Source of the DNA: an uncultured Clostridia bacterium
Lineage (GTDB): Bacteria; Bacillota; Clostridia; Christensenellales; Aristaeellaceae
Direction: 5' to 3'
Assembly: GCA_934643825.1 (NCBI GenBank)
Contig: CAKUCW010000002.1
Location: 1-64,000, forward strand
DNA: 64,000 nt
In this document: positions 8,026 to 17,045 of the stretch, in pieces
How positions within the stretch are numbered: the first letter of the stretch is position 1
Layout of the letters: every line of letters begins with the position of its first letter
The notes under the pieces: generated by a model
Seen by the model: only the letters and a program-made list of their open reading frames with translations
Database searches by the model: none
What the model was told of the DNA's origin: nothing
Made by a program: the position numbers and the translations under genes

Positions 8026-8300
8026 AATCAGGTGACGCTTCGCTCCCTGATTTTCGCTTTTTTATGCTTCGCATGGGGGACGATAGGGCTGCCGCCCTAA
8101 AACCTGCTTGGGGATTTCATCCCCAAACCCCATCTTCGCTTCGCGGCGGTTAAAACAGGGGTGAGCGGAATCAGGTAACGCTTCGCTCCCTGATTTTCGC
8201 TTTTTTTATGTTTCGCATGGGGGACGATAGGGCTGCCGCCCTAAAACCCGCTTGGGGATTTCATCCCCAAACCCCATCTTCGCTTCGCGGCGGTTTTAAC
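8026..8300. repeat. two tandem copies of repeat family A, opposite orientation
   Basis: Units start at 8026 and 8169 (143-base spacing) and are almost identical. Each runs from AATCAGGTxACGCTTCGCTC through GATAGGGCTGCCGCCCTA and GGGGATTTCATCCCC to CTTCGCTTCGCGGCGGTT. Each contains at least four small palindromes. With the block at 7593 they fill the whole gap between the aldo/keto reductase and nth; no coding potential was seen. Confidence 0.85.
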
Positions 8301-8332
8301 CGGTGTTTTTTGGGAATCGAGTCAAAGGAGCA

Positions 8333-8980
8333 TTACTTTTTCCCCTTAGGGTTTCCATTCGCGTAATCGCACCATTCACGCAGCGTACAATGCTCACAAT
8401 CCGGCTTACGGGCGGAACAGACGCGGCGTCCATGGTAAATCAGCCAATGATGCGCACGGCTCCACTGTTTTTTGGGGATATTCTGCATGAGCTGCTGCTC
8501 GGTTTTAAGTACATCGGGAGCATCTGCAAGTCCGAGGCGGTTCGTGACGCGAAAAACATGCGTATCCACCGCGATAGCGTCTTCGCCGAAGGCGCAACTC
8601 ATGACGACATTCGCCGTCTTTCGTCCGACACCGGGCAGGCTCTCCAAAGCGTCGTGATCGGCGGGAACCTCACCGCCAAACCGGGAAACCAGTTCACGCG
8701 CCATCAAAACGAGGTTTTTTGCCTTATTATGGAACAGACCGCAGGTTTTGATATACGGCTCGATGGTTTCCGGCTCTGCCTGCGCAAGCGATGCGGCATT
8801 GGGATAGGCGGCAAAGAGTGCGGGCGTGACCATATTCACCTTGACATCCGTGCACTGAGCGGAGAGGATGACGGCGACGAGCAGCTGATAGGGGAATTCA
8901 AAATGCAGCGCGGGCTTTGCGTCCGGATACAGCCGTGCCAGTTCGGCGAGGATATGCGCGTTTTTTTCTTCTCTGGTCAT
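8333..8980 (-). CDS. nth: endonuclease III
   Basis: The 215-residue base-excision repair enzyme removes oxidised pyrimidines and cuts the abasic site. The helix-hairpin-helix LPGVGRKTANVV carries the catalytic lysine, VDTHVFRVTNRL the catalytic aspartate, and CSARKPDCEHCTLREWC the C-X6-C-X2-C-X5-C iron-sulfur loop. The ATG at 8980 is nine bases from GAGG; the in-frame TTG upstream is less likely. It lies 14 bases below the stop of a solute-binding protein gene, so it may be co-transcribed although unrelated in function. Confidence 0.94.
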   Translation of the reverse strand: MTREEKNAHILAELARLYPDAKPALHFEFPYQLLVAVILSAQCTDVKVNMVTPALFAAYPNAASLAQAEPETIEPYIKTCGLFHNKAKNLVLMARELVSRFGGEVPADHDALESLPGVGRKTANVVMSCAFGEDAIAVDTHVFRVTNRLGLADAPDVLKTEQQLMQNIPKKQWSRAHHWLIYHGRRVCSARKPDCEHCTLREWCDYANGNPKGKK

Positions 8981-8994
8981 GAAAAACAACCTCG

Positions 8995-10575
8995 TTAGTT
9001 TCCATAGCTTTCAACGCCGCGAAGAAGTTCCAGCTCGCGGATATCACGCGAATCCGTGAAGGTATCGCGGGTGAGCAGCACGCCGGAACGCCAGTACAGG
9101 CAGATATAGGGCATATCCTGCTCGAACTGATCCTGAATCAGATTCATAACCCGCTTATATTCATCGGCGGTATAGCTCTTACGGAGTTGAGTGATCAGGT
9201 TATTCATATCCGTCGAACGGTAGCGCGTATAGTTACAGCTTGCCGTCGAGGCGATGGTGAAGCCCGGATCAGGGCACACGTCGAAATTGAAGGCGCACAG
9301 TGCGAGAGAATAGTTACCACTGGTGAGCTTTTCCATCACGTTTGCCCGGCTCCATGTCGCGACATAGGCGGGGATGCCGACTGCCGCAAGCTGATCGACG
9401 ATCTTATTGGCGGCGTTGGTTCGTGCGGTGGAACCTGGCTCATCATAAACGAGGATACGCAGGGACTCCATTTTCTCGCCGTTTTTATAGCGCTTTCCGT
9501 CGTCAGCGAGTTTATAGCCCGCGCTATCCAGCAGGGACGCCGCCATCAGCGGGTCATAGATATCGTGGACGGTCGATTCATTGGAGAGCCATGTGCCCGA
9601 TGGAATCGGCGTATAAGCGACGGTCGCCATGTTCTGATAAGCAGAGGAAATCAGTTCGCTTCTATTGATGGCGTAGGAAATCGCCTGCCGGAAGAGGTTC
9701 TGACCGTTATCGTCGCTCTTGAAATCCTTATAGGCGCGGTTGACCAGCAGCACCTCGAGCTGACGCGTGCGTGCCGTCAGGGAGAACGTGCTGAGCGAAC
9801 CGCTGTAACGGGAAGCGTTGATCGAGCGCGTCATGGCGACATCGACGGTTTGCGTGTCGAAGGCGTTGAGGGCGCGGTCGTCCGAGCTATAGATGCCGGC
9901 GCGGATATTGCGGACGGCGGGGATCTTCTTCCACCAGTTTTTGTTTGCGGTCAGCCAGATGGATGCGCCTTGTTCATAGCCGTCGTACTGATACGGACCG
10001 GTGCCCGCGGGCATGCTGTTGCGGACCTCGTCGGCGGGCAGGATGGGGAACGCGAGGGCATACAGCGAGCCGTAGCTGGCGCGTCGGAGGGTGAAGACGA
10101 GGTTATAGTCGTCCGTCGCTTCCCAAGATTTGATGGAGTAGAACGTGGAGTAATACAGACCGCGGTCGGCGGTGGGAACATCGGAGTTGAGGTCGTCGTC
10201 AAAGCCCGTCAGCTCATACATATAGTCAAGCGTCGCAATGACGTCTGCGCTGGTCAACGTGCGCCCATTATGAAAGGTCACGTTTTCACGCAGCTTGATC
10301 TTCAGCTTACGCCCTTCATTGGTGAATTCATAGGAATACGCCAATTCGGGCTGAGGCTGATCGTTATCATCCATCTGGAACAGGCCCTCATAAACCAGAT
10401 CCAGCACGCTGACCACGTCGCGCTGATTCAGCTCCAGCGGGCGCAGTTCGAGATCGTCGCTGGCGACGATGGCGCAGGTCAGCGACGAGGAAACGGCAAG
10501 ACCTGCCGCGGGAACGAGCGCCAGCAGTGCGCTGAGCAGGCAGGCGGTCAGGCGGGTAAAGCGAGAAATGCGCAT
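8995..10575 (-). CDS. extracellular solute-binding protein, family 5 (oligopeptide type)
   Basis: The 526-residue protein has a Sec signal sequence (about 1-28) and the family 5 binding-protein fold. FHNGRTLTSADVIATLDYM is the typical family motif. No lipobox cysteine is obvious at the predicted cleavage site. No permease or ATPase genes adjoin it, so it is an orphan receptor that may share a transporter encoded elsewhere, possibly the one at 19907-23687. AGGAG lies upstream of the ATG. It follows the lytic transglycosylase gene by 11 bases, hinting at a link with wall turnover products; that link is inference. Confidence 0.85.
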   Translation of the reverse strand: MRISRFTRLTACLLSALLALVPAAGLAVSSSLTCAIVASDDLELRPLELNQRDVVSVLDLVYEGLFQMDDNDQPQPELAYSYEFTNEGRKLKIKLRENVTFHNGRTLTSADVIATLDYMYELTGFDDDLNSDVPTADRGLYYSTFYSIKSWEATDDYNLVFTLRRASYGSLYALAFPILPADEVRNSMPAGTGPYQYDGYEQGASIWLTANKNWWKKIPAVRNIRAGIYSSDDRALNAFDTQTVDVAMTRSINASRYSGSLSTFSLTARTRQLEVLLVNRAYKDFKSDDNGQNLFRQAISYAINRSELISSAYQNMATVAYTPIPSGTWLSNESTVHDIYDPLMAASLLDSAGYKLADDGKRYKNGEKMESLRILVYDEPGSTARTNAANKIVDQLAAVGIPAYVATWSRANVMEKLTSGNYSLALCAFNFDVCPDPGFTIASTASCNYTRYRSTDMNNLITQLRKSYTADEYKRVMNLIQDQFEQDMPYICLYWRSGVLLTRDTFTDSRDIRELELLRGVESYGN

Positions 10576-10586
10576 GGTCGATCTCC

Positions 10587-11441
10587 TTATGATTCGGTTT
10601 CGGTCTGCTGAGTATTGGAAAGCTCAAGCGGGAAATAATATTTGCGGTAGATGTCACGCGCACGCAGGACGCGGGAGGCGTAGGTCGCTGTGTCTTTGGT
10701 GGGGATGATGTCAAGGGTGACGCCGTCGGAACTGTACTGCGGGTTTTTGAGCCAGCTGTCCACATTGCCCTGACCGGCGTGATAGGCGCAGACGATCTTG
10801 GTTGCGTCGCCGTCAAAGCGGCGGGAGAGGTAACCCAGATACCATGTGCCAAAGCGGATGTTGGTCTGCGGGTCATAGAGCTTATCGAAGGAATAATCCG
10901 CGCCGTCCTCGCCGAGCTTATGGGCGACCCATTCGGCGGTATCGGGCATGAGCTGCATCAGCCCGCGTGCGCCCAGCCTGCTTTCTGCCTTGGGGTCATA
11001 GCTCGATTCGCAGAGGATGACCGCGGCGACGAGTGCGGGGTCAAGCCCCTGAGCATCGGCGTAGGCGGTGATGGTGTCGGCGTAGTAGAGCGGATGCTGA
11101 GCGCGTTCGGCGGCTTCTGCCTCCAGCCGCCTGCGTTCCTCCTGATGGGCGAGGTAGGTTTTCGTGATGGAAACCGATCCGACAATCAGCAGGATGAGCG
11201 CCAGCGCCAGTGCGCCGAAGCGGACGGGCGTCGGCAGATTTGCCAGCGGGGATTCCGGCAGATGCCGGGGATGATCGTCGTCCACGGTTTCGATCGGAAC
11301 GACGCGGACGCGTCTATGCGGCGGCATTTCGCGTGCGGAAGGCGCCTGACTGTCCGCTTCCGGCGGACGCGGCGGGGGCGCATCCGCCGCCTGCACGGGC
11401 TGCACGGGACGCCTGCGGCGCATGGGTGTGTTTTCGCTCAT
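10587..11441 (-). CDS. membrane-anchored lytic transglycosylase
   Basis: The 284-residue protein has a proline/arginine-rich cytoplasmic tail (about 1-70), one membrane segment (about 72-92) and an SLT domain (about 120-270). ILCESSYDPKAESRLGARGL includes the catalytic glutamate, and LMQLMPDTAEW completes the motif. It should cleave peptidoglycan glycan strands outside the membrane, giving 1,6-anhydroMurNAc ends, the substrate of AnmK encoded at 29111. Its start overlaps the coaE stop by ATGA, with AGGAGA inside coaE. Confidence 0.88.
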   Translation of the reverse strand: MSENTPMRRRRPVQPVQAADAPPPRPPEADSQAPSAREMPPHRRVRVVPIETVDDDHPRHLPESPLANLPTPVRFGALALALILLIVGSVSITKTYLAHQEERRRLEAEAAERAQHPLYYADTITAYADAQGLDPALVAAVILCESSYDPKAESRLGARGLMQLMPDTAEWVAHKLGEDGADYSFDKLYDPQTNIRFGTWYLGYLSRRFDGDATKIVCAYHAGQGNVDSWLKNPQYSSDGVTLDIIPTKDTATYASRVLRARDIYRKYYFPLELSNTQQTETES

Positions 11442-12034
11442 GGCTTTCTCCTTTGGGCAAGGCGGCAAAGCAGCGCGTCAATCTGCCGCTGGGTCTGCTC
11501 GATTGTGCCATCGGTGTGGATGACGGCATTGGCAAGTTTTTCTTTTTGGGAAAGGGGCATTTGGGCGTCGATGCGCTGCTCTGCCTGTGTGCGGTCGAGT
11601 CCATCGCGCAGGGCGAGGCGCTCGATCTGCGTTTCACGCGGAACGGAAACGACCCAAACGACGTCAAACAGCGTCTGCATGCCGCATTCATAGAGCAGCG
11701 GGATATCGCCGATGACGAGCTTTTCGGGGGCATCCAAGGTGTCGAGCTGCCGGGCAATCTCGCGCAGGATCAACGGATGCAGAATCGCGTTCAGTTCATC
11801 GCGCTTTTGGGAATCGGAAAAGACGAGCTGTCCGAGTGCGCGGCGGTCGAGGGATTCCCCGCGGAACACGCTGTCGCCGAACGCCTGACGAACGGCGGGA
11901 AGCGCCGCGCCGCCGTCGGCTGTCAAAGCGCGGGAAATGGCGTCGGCATCGACAATCGTGCAGCCCAGCGACGCAAGATAGGCGCTGACGGTGCTTTTGC
12001 CGCAGGCAATGGATCCGGTTAAACCGATCTTCAT
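11438..12034 (-). CDS. coaE: dephospho-CoA kinase
   Basis: The 198-residue P-loop kinase catalyses the last step of coenzyme A synthesis. GLTGSIACGKST at residues 4-15 is the Walker A, and VIGDIPLLYECGM is a family signature. The start at 12034 follows GGAGG. It lies 19 bases below polA, an arrangement common in Firmicutes, and overlaps the lytic transglycosylase downstream. Confidence 0.95.
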   Translation of the reverse strand: MKIGLTGSIACGKSTVSAYLASLGCTIVDADAISRALTADGGAALPAVRQAFGDSVFRGESLDRRALGQLVFSDSQKRDELNAILHPLILREIARQLDTLDAPEKLVIGDIPLLYECGMQTLFDVVWVVSVPRETQIERLALRDGLDRTQAEQRIDAQMPLSQKEKLANAVIHTDGTIEQTQRQIDALLCRLAQRRKP

Positions 12035-12053
12035 GGTCAACCTCCGGAAAACC

Positions 12054-14606
12054 TTACTTCGTATCGTACCACGAATGCCCGGCTTGGACGTCCGCGATGA
12101 GCGGGACGCGCAGGCTTGCGGCACCCTCCATGCAGCGGCGCAGAAGCGCGGTCACCTTCTCCTGCTCCTCAATGGGCGTTTCGACGATGAGTTCGTCATG
12201 CACTTGCAGGATGAGGCGTGCGGAAAGCCCTTCTTTTGCCAGCTCGTCATGAACGGCATTCATGGCAATCTTGATGATATCGGCTGCCGCGCCCTGAACG
12301 GGGGTGTTCATCGCGGCGCGTTCGCCGAATTGACGTCGGTTGTAATTGGAGCTGGACAGCTCCGGCAGCGGGCGGCGGCGTCCGTACATCGTGACGGAAT
12401 AGCCTTCCGCCTTGCCCTGGCTGACGCAGGCGTCCATGAATTGATGGACGGCGGGATAGCGGGCGAAATAGCGGGCGATGAAATCCGCCGCTTCTTTCGG
12501 GGAAATGTGCAGGTTGCTGGCGAGGCCGAAGGCGCTGATGCCGTAGACGATGCCGAAATTGACGGCTTTGGCGCTGGAGCGCATCTGCGGCGTCACCTCT
12601 TCGATGGGCACGCCGTAAACCTCTGCCGCCGTGCGGGCGTGGATATCCTGCCCGAGCGTGAATGCCTCGCACATCGCCTCGTCGCCGGAAAGATGGGCGA
12701 GAAGGCGCAGCTCGATCTGCGAATAGTCCGCATCGACGAGGACACAGCCTTCTTTGGCGATGAACGCACGGCGGATTTCGCGCCCCATCGGCGTGCGGAC
12801 GGGGATATTCTGCAAGTTCGGTTCGCTGGAGGAAATGCGTCCCGTTGCGGCGATGGTTTGATCAAACCAGGTGTGAATGCGCCCGTCGCGCCCGGTCAGG
12901 CGGAGAAGCCCGTCGATATAGGTGCTTTTGAGCTTGGCAACCTGGCGATAGAGCAGGATCTTGTCGATCACCGGATGCAGGGGGGAAAGCTCGCTGAGCG
13001 TATCCGCATCGGTGGAATAGCCGCGGGCGGTCTTTTTTTTGGCGGGCAGACCGAGCTTGTTGAAGAGGATGTCGCCCAGCTGCTGCGGGCTGTTGAGGTT
13101 AAACGGCGCACAGCCGCAGAGGGAGAAGATTTCCTCCTTGAGGTCTGCAATCTGCGCGTCGTACTGTGCGCCCAAGCGCGTCAGTTCGTCGCGATCGACG
13201 AGGAAGCCATCGCGCTCCATGGCATAGAGCGTTTCGAGCAGCGGCAGCTCGATGTCCCGATACAGGCGGGACATCTCCTGCGCATCCAGCGTCTGTTCAT
13301 CCGAAAGCGTCCGCGTGAAGAGCGCTGCGGCGTTTTCCGGCGCCTCATATTTGCCGCTCTGCGGGGCGATGAGGTACTGCATGATCTGATCGTCGTCAAA
13401 AGGCGCGGTCACAGCGAGGTTCCACGGCGCAAGCTCGGTTTTCAATCGCTTGGCGTTAAAGAGAATGAGCCTGCGCGAACCGGTCAGCAGCGGCTCCAGC
13501 GCTTTGGCAGCGGAAAGCGGATCGAGTCCTCCGCCCAAAAGCCCCTGAGAGAAGGGGAGCGCTGCCTGCGTGCCGTCGGAAGCGGCGAGGGAGAAGCCGC
13601 TCTCCTGCATCAGCAGCGCAACACGCGCATCCGAAGGCAGAGCGCTCAGAAAGGACGAAACGGCGCTTTCGCTTTCAAGCGACTGCGCTTCTTTCCAGAC
13701 GATGGCGGGAGCGGCGGGCTTGGCGTCGCCCGACTCCTGCTTTTCCAGCTGCAAAAGGCGCGTACTCAGCGTCTTGAGCTGGAGCTGTTCAAACAGCGGA
13801 AGCACGCCGGTCATATCGCCCAATAGGCAATCCTCCAGCGTCACATCATCCAGCGGAACGAAGCGGGTGATGGTTGCGATTTTTTTGCTCATCAGACCCG
13901 ACATGCGCCCATCGAGCATCTTTTCGCGCTGCTTGCCCTTCAGATCGGCATCCGCGTGGTCAAGCGCGTTTTCCAGCGTGCCGTAGGCACTCAGCAGCTT
14001 GACGGCGGTCTTTTCGCCGATGCCGGGAATGCCGGGAATGTTGTCGCTGGAATCGCCCATCAAGCCTTTGAGGTCGGGAATCTGCGACGGGGAAACGCCG
14101 AAATCCTCGCGCACCTTTTCCGGCGTATAACGCACGACTTCGCTCACGCCGCGCTTGGTATACAGCACGTTGGTCGTTTCCGTAACCAGCTGCATCGAGT
14201 CGCGGTCGCCCGTGACCAGCAGCGCGGGAATGCCGGCTTCTTCGCAGCGGCGGGCAAATGTACCCAAAATGTCGTCCGCTTCAAACGTCGGGCAGGTGAG
14301 AATGCGGATGCCCATCTGTTCCAGACACTGGCGCACGAGGTCAAACTGCGGAATCAGCTCGGGCGCGGTCGGCTTTCTGCCTGCCTTGTATTCGCTGTAA
14401 TCCTTATGGCGGAAGGTCGGTCCGTGCATATCAAATGCCACGGCAAGATAGCGCGGGCGCTCATCGCCCACGACCTTGAGCAGCATGGAAAGAAAGCCGA
14501 AAACGGCGTTTGTAAAGACGCCGTCCTCGTTGGAAAGCGGCGGAAGCGCATGAAAAGCGCGGTGCATCAGGCTGTTGCCGTCAACGACGACGAAGGTATC
14601 TGACAT
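12054..14606 (-). CDS. polA: DNA polymerase I
   Basis: The 850-residue enzyme has a 5' nuclease domain (about 1-290), a degenerate 3'-5' exonuclease-like domain (about 310-470) and a family A polymerase domain (about 480-850). Polymerase motifs are DYSQIELRLLAHLSGD, KAVNFGIVYGISAFGL and QVHDELIVE. The exonuclease region lacks the expected D-x-E: it reads VALLMQESGFS, with NAKRLKTELA at the second motif. Proofreading is therefore probably absent, as in several Gram-positive PolA proteins. It acts in Okazaki fragment processing and repair. AGGAG precedes the ATG at 14606. Confidence 0.96.
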   Translation of the reverse strand: MSDTFVVVDGNSLMHRAFHALPPLSNEDGVFTNAVFGFLSMLLKVVGDERPRYLAVAFDMHGPTFRHKDYSEYKAGRKPTAPELIPQFDLVRQCLEQMGIRILTCPTFEADDILGTFARRCEEAGIPALLVTGDRDSMQLVTETTNVLYTKRGVSEVVRYTPEKVREDFGVSPSQIPDLKGLMGDSSDNIPGIPGIGEKTAVKLLSAYGTLENALDHADADLKGKQREKMLDGRMSGLMSKKIATITRFVPLDDVTLEDCLLGDMTGVLPLFEQLQLKTLSTRLLQLEKQESGDAKPAAPAIVWKEAQSLESESAVSSFLSALPSDARVALLMQESGFSLAASDGTQAALPFSQGLLGGGLDPLSAAKALEPLLTGSRRLILFNAKRLKTELAPWNLAVTAPFDDDQIMQYLIAPQSGKYEAPENAAALFTRTLSDEQTLDAQEMSRLYRDIELPLLETLYAMERDGFLVDRDELTRLGAQYDAQIADLKEEIFSLCGCAPFNLNSPQQLGDILFNKLGLPAKKKTARGYSTDADTLSELSPLHPVIDKILLYRQVAKLKSTYIDGLLRLTGRDGRIHTWFDQTIAATGRISSSEPNLQNIPVRTPMGREIRRAFIAKEGCVLVDADYSQIELRLLAHLSGDEAMCEAFTLGQDIHARTAAEVYGVPIEEVTPQMRSSAKAVNFGIVYGISAFGLASNLHISPKEAADFIARYFARYPAVHQFMDACVSQGKAEGYSVTMYGRRRPLPELSSSNYNRRQFGERAAMNTPVQGAAADIIKIAMNAVHDELAKEGLSARLILQVHDELIVETPIEEQEKVTALLRRCMEGAASLRVPLIADVQAGHSWYDTK

Positions 14607-14683
14607 AGCGTTCTCCTTCATTGATGGAAGTCCCGAAGGACAGAAAATCTGCTTAGCTTATCATACCACAAAGAAGGGGAAAA

Positions 14684-14722
14684 AACAAATCTCCCCCGCA
14701 GAGCGAGCAGGGGGAGAATCGA
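14684..14722 (-). terminator. intrinsic terminator after the Hpt gene
   Basis: On the minus strand CTCCCCC and GGGGGAG close a hairpin followed by ATTTGTTTTTTC, between the Hpt gene and polA. It separates the two transcription units. Confidence 0.8.
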
Positions 14723-14724
14723 TA

Positions 14725-15063
14725 TCAGTAATTTTTGATTTCCTGAACGACCTGATCGTACAGCGAGAGCAGCTGAGGCAAAGCGGCTTGCGCCTGCGGC
14801 AGCGTGGCGGCGTTCTGCGCCCGCAGAAGATCGCACAGCGCGGCAAGCGGGCGATACAGCGCGACAATGCCGAGCTGCGCGGTGATGCCTTTGAGCGTAT
14901 GGGCGAAGAAAAGCGATTGCGCCATGTCGCCGCGGATGAGCGCGTCACGCAGCCGGGACATGTTCGTATCGTTTAAAAAGCGCTGCAAATGGCGAATGTA
15001 GAAAGGGTAGTTGTTTCCGTTTCGGCACAGGGCGTCTTCGACGTCGATCAACTGAGAAATCAT
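14725..15063 (-). CDS. stand-alone Hpt (histidine phosphotransfer) protein
   Basis: The 112-residue all-helical protein has the phosphotransfer motif AHTLKG with the phospho-accepting histidine at about residue 55. Hpt proteins relay phosphate between a hybrid sensor kinase and a response regulator. No kinase or regulator is encoded nearby, so partners must lie elsewhere. AAGGAGAGA precedes the ATG. The gene is divergent from the zinc importer operon. Confidence 0.8.
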   Translation of the reverse strand: MISQLIDVEDALCRNGNNYPFYIRHLQRFLNDTNMSRLRDALIRGDMAQSLFFAHTLKGITAQLGIVALYRPLAALCDLLRAQNAATLPQAQAALPQLLSLYDQVVQEIKNY

Positions 15064-15111
15064 CGCGAACGTCTCTCCTTTATAAACCCATCGTGTTTAT
15101 ATCGAATTAAA

Positions 15112-15140
15112 ATGATTATATCATAAATGCAATTCATGCA
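15112..15140. promoter_or_regulatory. palindromes in the Hpt/znuA divergent region
   Basis: Two short palindromes lie in the AT-rich gap: ATGATTATATCAT (15112-15124) and TGCA-N5-TGCA (15128-15140). Their position upstream of znuA is suitable for a Zur/Fur-type repressor. The match to a known Zur box is not convincing, so the role is only suggested. Confidence 0.25.
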
Positions 15141-15321
15141 CAAGGCGAAAAAGGTTTTGCCGACAGAATAAAAAAGGAAAATAAAGAAAAATTTTGACGA
15201 ATTTCGACTTGCGGCAGGAAAAACAGAATTTGAAACGAAAATGAGAATTTGTATCGGTATGCCTGAAAGGCGCAGATGCGTCAAACGGGCTTCTTGTGTG
15301 AACCATCGGAAAGGAAAAACC

Positions 15322-16251
15322 ATGAAAAAAAGAAACGGATTTGCGCTGATGATGATGATTTTGACGCTGCTGTTCAGCGGATGCGCGGCGCAGACGGACG
15401 GGCAGAAGGTGATCGTCACCTCGTTCTACCCGATGTATATTTTGACGCAGAATGTCGCGGCAGGCATTGAAGGCGTGACCGTGCGGAACATGGCGGAGCA
15501 GAATGTCGGCTGCCTGCATGACTATCAGCTTCAGACCCGCGATATGGTGACGCTGGAGGGCGCGGATGCGCTGGTGATCAATGGCGGCGGCATGGAACAG
15601 TTTATGGACAAGGTGCTGACCCTGCGTGCGGATCTGCCGGTCATCAACGCAAGCGAGGGCATCGAGATGCTGCCCAGCGTAAGCGAACATGATCATGACG
15701 ACCATGACGATCATGAAGACCATGATCACGAAGGCGAAGTGATGAACGCGCATGTCTGGCTCGATCCGTCTTTGGCGATGGTGCAGGTTCGAAACATCGC
15801 CGAGGGATTGGCAAACGCCGACCCCGAACATGCGGAGGCTTACCGGAGCAATGCCGAGGCGTACATCCTGAAGCTGGAGCAGCTGAAGGCGGATATCGCC
15901 GAGCAGCTTGCGCCCTATGCGGGACGGGAGATCATCACGTTCCACGAGGCATTCACCTATTTTGCCGATGCGTTCGGGCTGCATGTGGCGGGCGTCATCG
16001 CGACTGAGCCGGGCGAAGAGCCCAGCACCCGCGATATCGCCGATACCTGCGATTTGGTCAGCGAGCTGGGGATCAAGACGCTCTTTGTTGAGCCGCAGTA
16101 TCCGCAGAAGGCGGCGCAGACGATTGCGCGGGAGACCGGCGCGAGCATCTATACGCTCGATCCGTGCGTATCCGGCGATGAAAGCAAGGAAAGCTATGAG
16201 AACATCATGCGCGAAAACGCGAAAGTCTTGACGGAGGCGTTTGCCCAATGA
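15322..16251 (+). CDS. znuA: zinc ABC transporter substrate-binding lipoprotein
   Basis: The 309-residue cluster A-I metal receptor has a lipobox LLFSGCAA (lipidated Cys near residue 20), which would anchor it outside the membrane. A mobile acidic histidine-rich loop (about 127-144, HDHDDHDDHEDHDH) and conserved ligand regions (NAHVWLDP, TFHEAFTYFAD) point to zinc, although manganese is possible for the family. The ATG at 15322 follows AAAGGA. It overlaps znuC by ATGA, so receptor, ATPase and permease form one operon. Confidence 0.92.
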   Translation: MKKRNGFALMMMILTLLFSGCAAQTDGQKVIVTSFYPMYILTQNVAAGIEGVTVRNMAEQNVGCLHDYQLQTRDMVTLEGADALVINGGGMEQFMDKVLTLRADLPVINASEGIEMLPSVSEHDHDDHDDHEDHDHEGEVMNAHVWLDPSLAMVQVRNIAEGLANADPEHAEAYRSNAEAYILKLEQLKADIAEQLAPYAGREIITFHEAFTYFADAFGLHVAGVIATEPGEEPSTRDIADTCDLVSELGIKTLFVEPQYPQKAAQTIARETGASIYTLDPCVSGDESKESYENIMRENAKVLTEAFAQ

Positions 16252-17045
16252 GTCAGAAGATACAGAAGCCCCACGACCATGCGGATCATGCGCATGTCCA
16301 TTGCCCGGGCATTGCGCCGTGCAAGCTGTGCCGCATTGAGGTGGATCACCTGAGCGTGACGGCGGGGAATCAGGTGCTGCTGCGGGATGTCAATCTGCAC
16401 ATCCATTGCGGCGAGCTGACCGCGCTCATCGGCGCGAACGGCGCGGGCAAGACGACGCTTCTGCGTGCGCTGCTGGGTCAGATCGAATATAAGGGCGTTG
16501 TGCGCCATTTGACGACGGACGGACGCCCCGCAGCCGCTGTGCGCACGGGCTATGTGCCTCAGCAGCTGGAGTTTGACCGTTCTTCTCCGGTCACGGTCAT
16601 GGACTTTATGGCGGCGTCGCTGTCCCATGTGCCGGTCTTTCTGGGCGTGGGTCAAAAGACGAAGGAAAAGGTTCGCACCGCACTCGCCAGAACGCATTGC
16701 GAAAAGCTGGAGAAGCGTCCGCTGGGCGCACTCTCCGGCGGCGAATTGCAGCGTGTGCTGCTGGCGCTGGCGCTGACCCCGCAGCCCGACCTGCTGATTT
16801 TGGATGAACCGGTTTCCGGCGTGGATCAAAACGGTTTGGAATCCTTCTATCAGACGGTGGATGAGCTGAAGCGGGCGAATCACATGGCGATTCTGCTTGT
16901 TTCGCATGATCTGGATGTCGTTCGCCGCTATGCCGACCGCGTTGTGCTGATGCAGGGCACGGTTGTGCAGCAGGGCGATCCGGAAACGGTCTTTGACAGC
17001 GAGGAGTTCGCGCAGGTCTTTTATACGAGAGGAGGGCGCGTATGA
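16248..17045 (+). CDS. znuC: zinc ABC transporter ATP-binding protein with His/Cys-rich N-terminal tail
   Basis: The 265-residue ATPase has Walker A GANGAGKTT, signature LSGGE and Walker B LLILDEP. It powers import through the adjacent permease. About 30 extra residues precede the nucleotide-binding domain and hold HDHADHAHVH followed by C-x5-C-x2-C. These are unusual for ZnuC and look like a cytoplasmic metal-binding tail. Start and stop both overlap neighbours by ATGA. Confidence 0.92.
   Translation: MSQKIQKPHDHADHAHVHCPGIAPCKLCRIEVDHLSVTAGNQVLLRDVNLHIHCGELTALIGANGAGKTTLLRALLGQIEYKGVVRHLTTDGRPAAAVRTGYVPQQLEFDRSSPVTVMDFMAASLSHVPVFLGVGQKTKEKVRTALARTHCEKLEKRPLGALSGGELQRVLLALALTPQPDLLILDEPVSGVDQNGLESFYQTVDELKRANHMAILLVSHDLDVVRRYADRVVLMQGTVVQQGDPETVFDSEEFAQVFYTRGGRV

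Noticed and set aside
11991..13826. 611-codon plus-strand ORF opposite polA
   Set aside because: Antisense shadow of a GC-rich gene; polA motifs are unmistakable on the other strand. The same applies to the long plus-strand frames at 9187-10611 and 46830-49205 opposite the binding protein and GH3 genes.
15060..15321. a clear Zur box before znuA
   Set aside because: Short palindromes exist, but none matches the Gram-positive Zur consensus well enough to name it.
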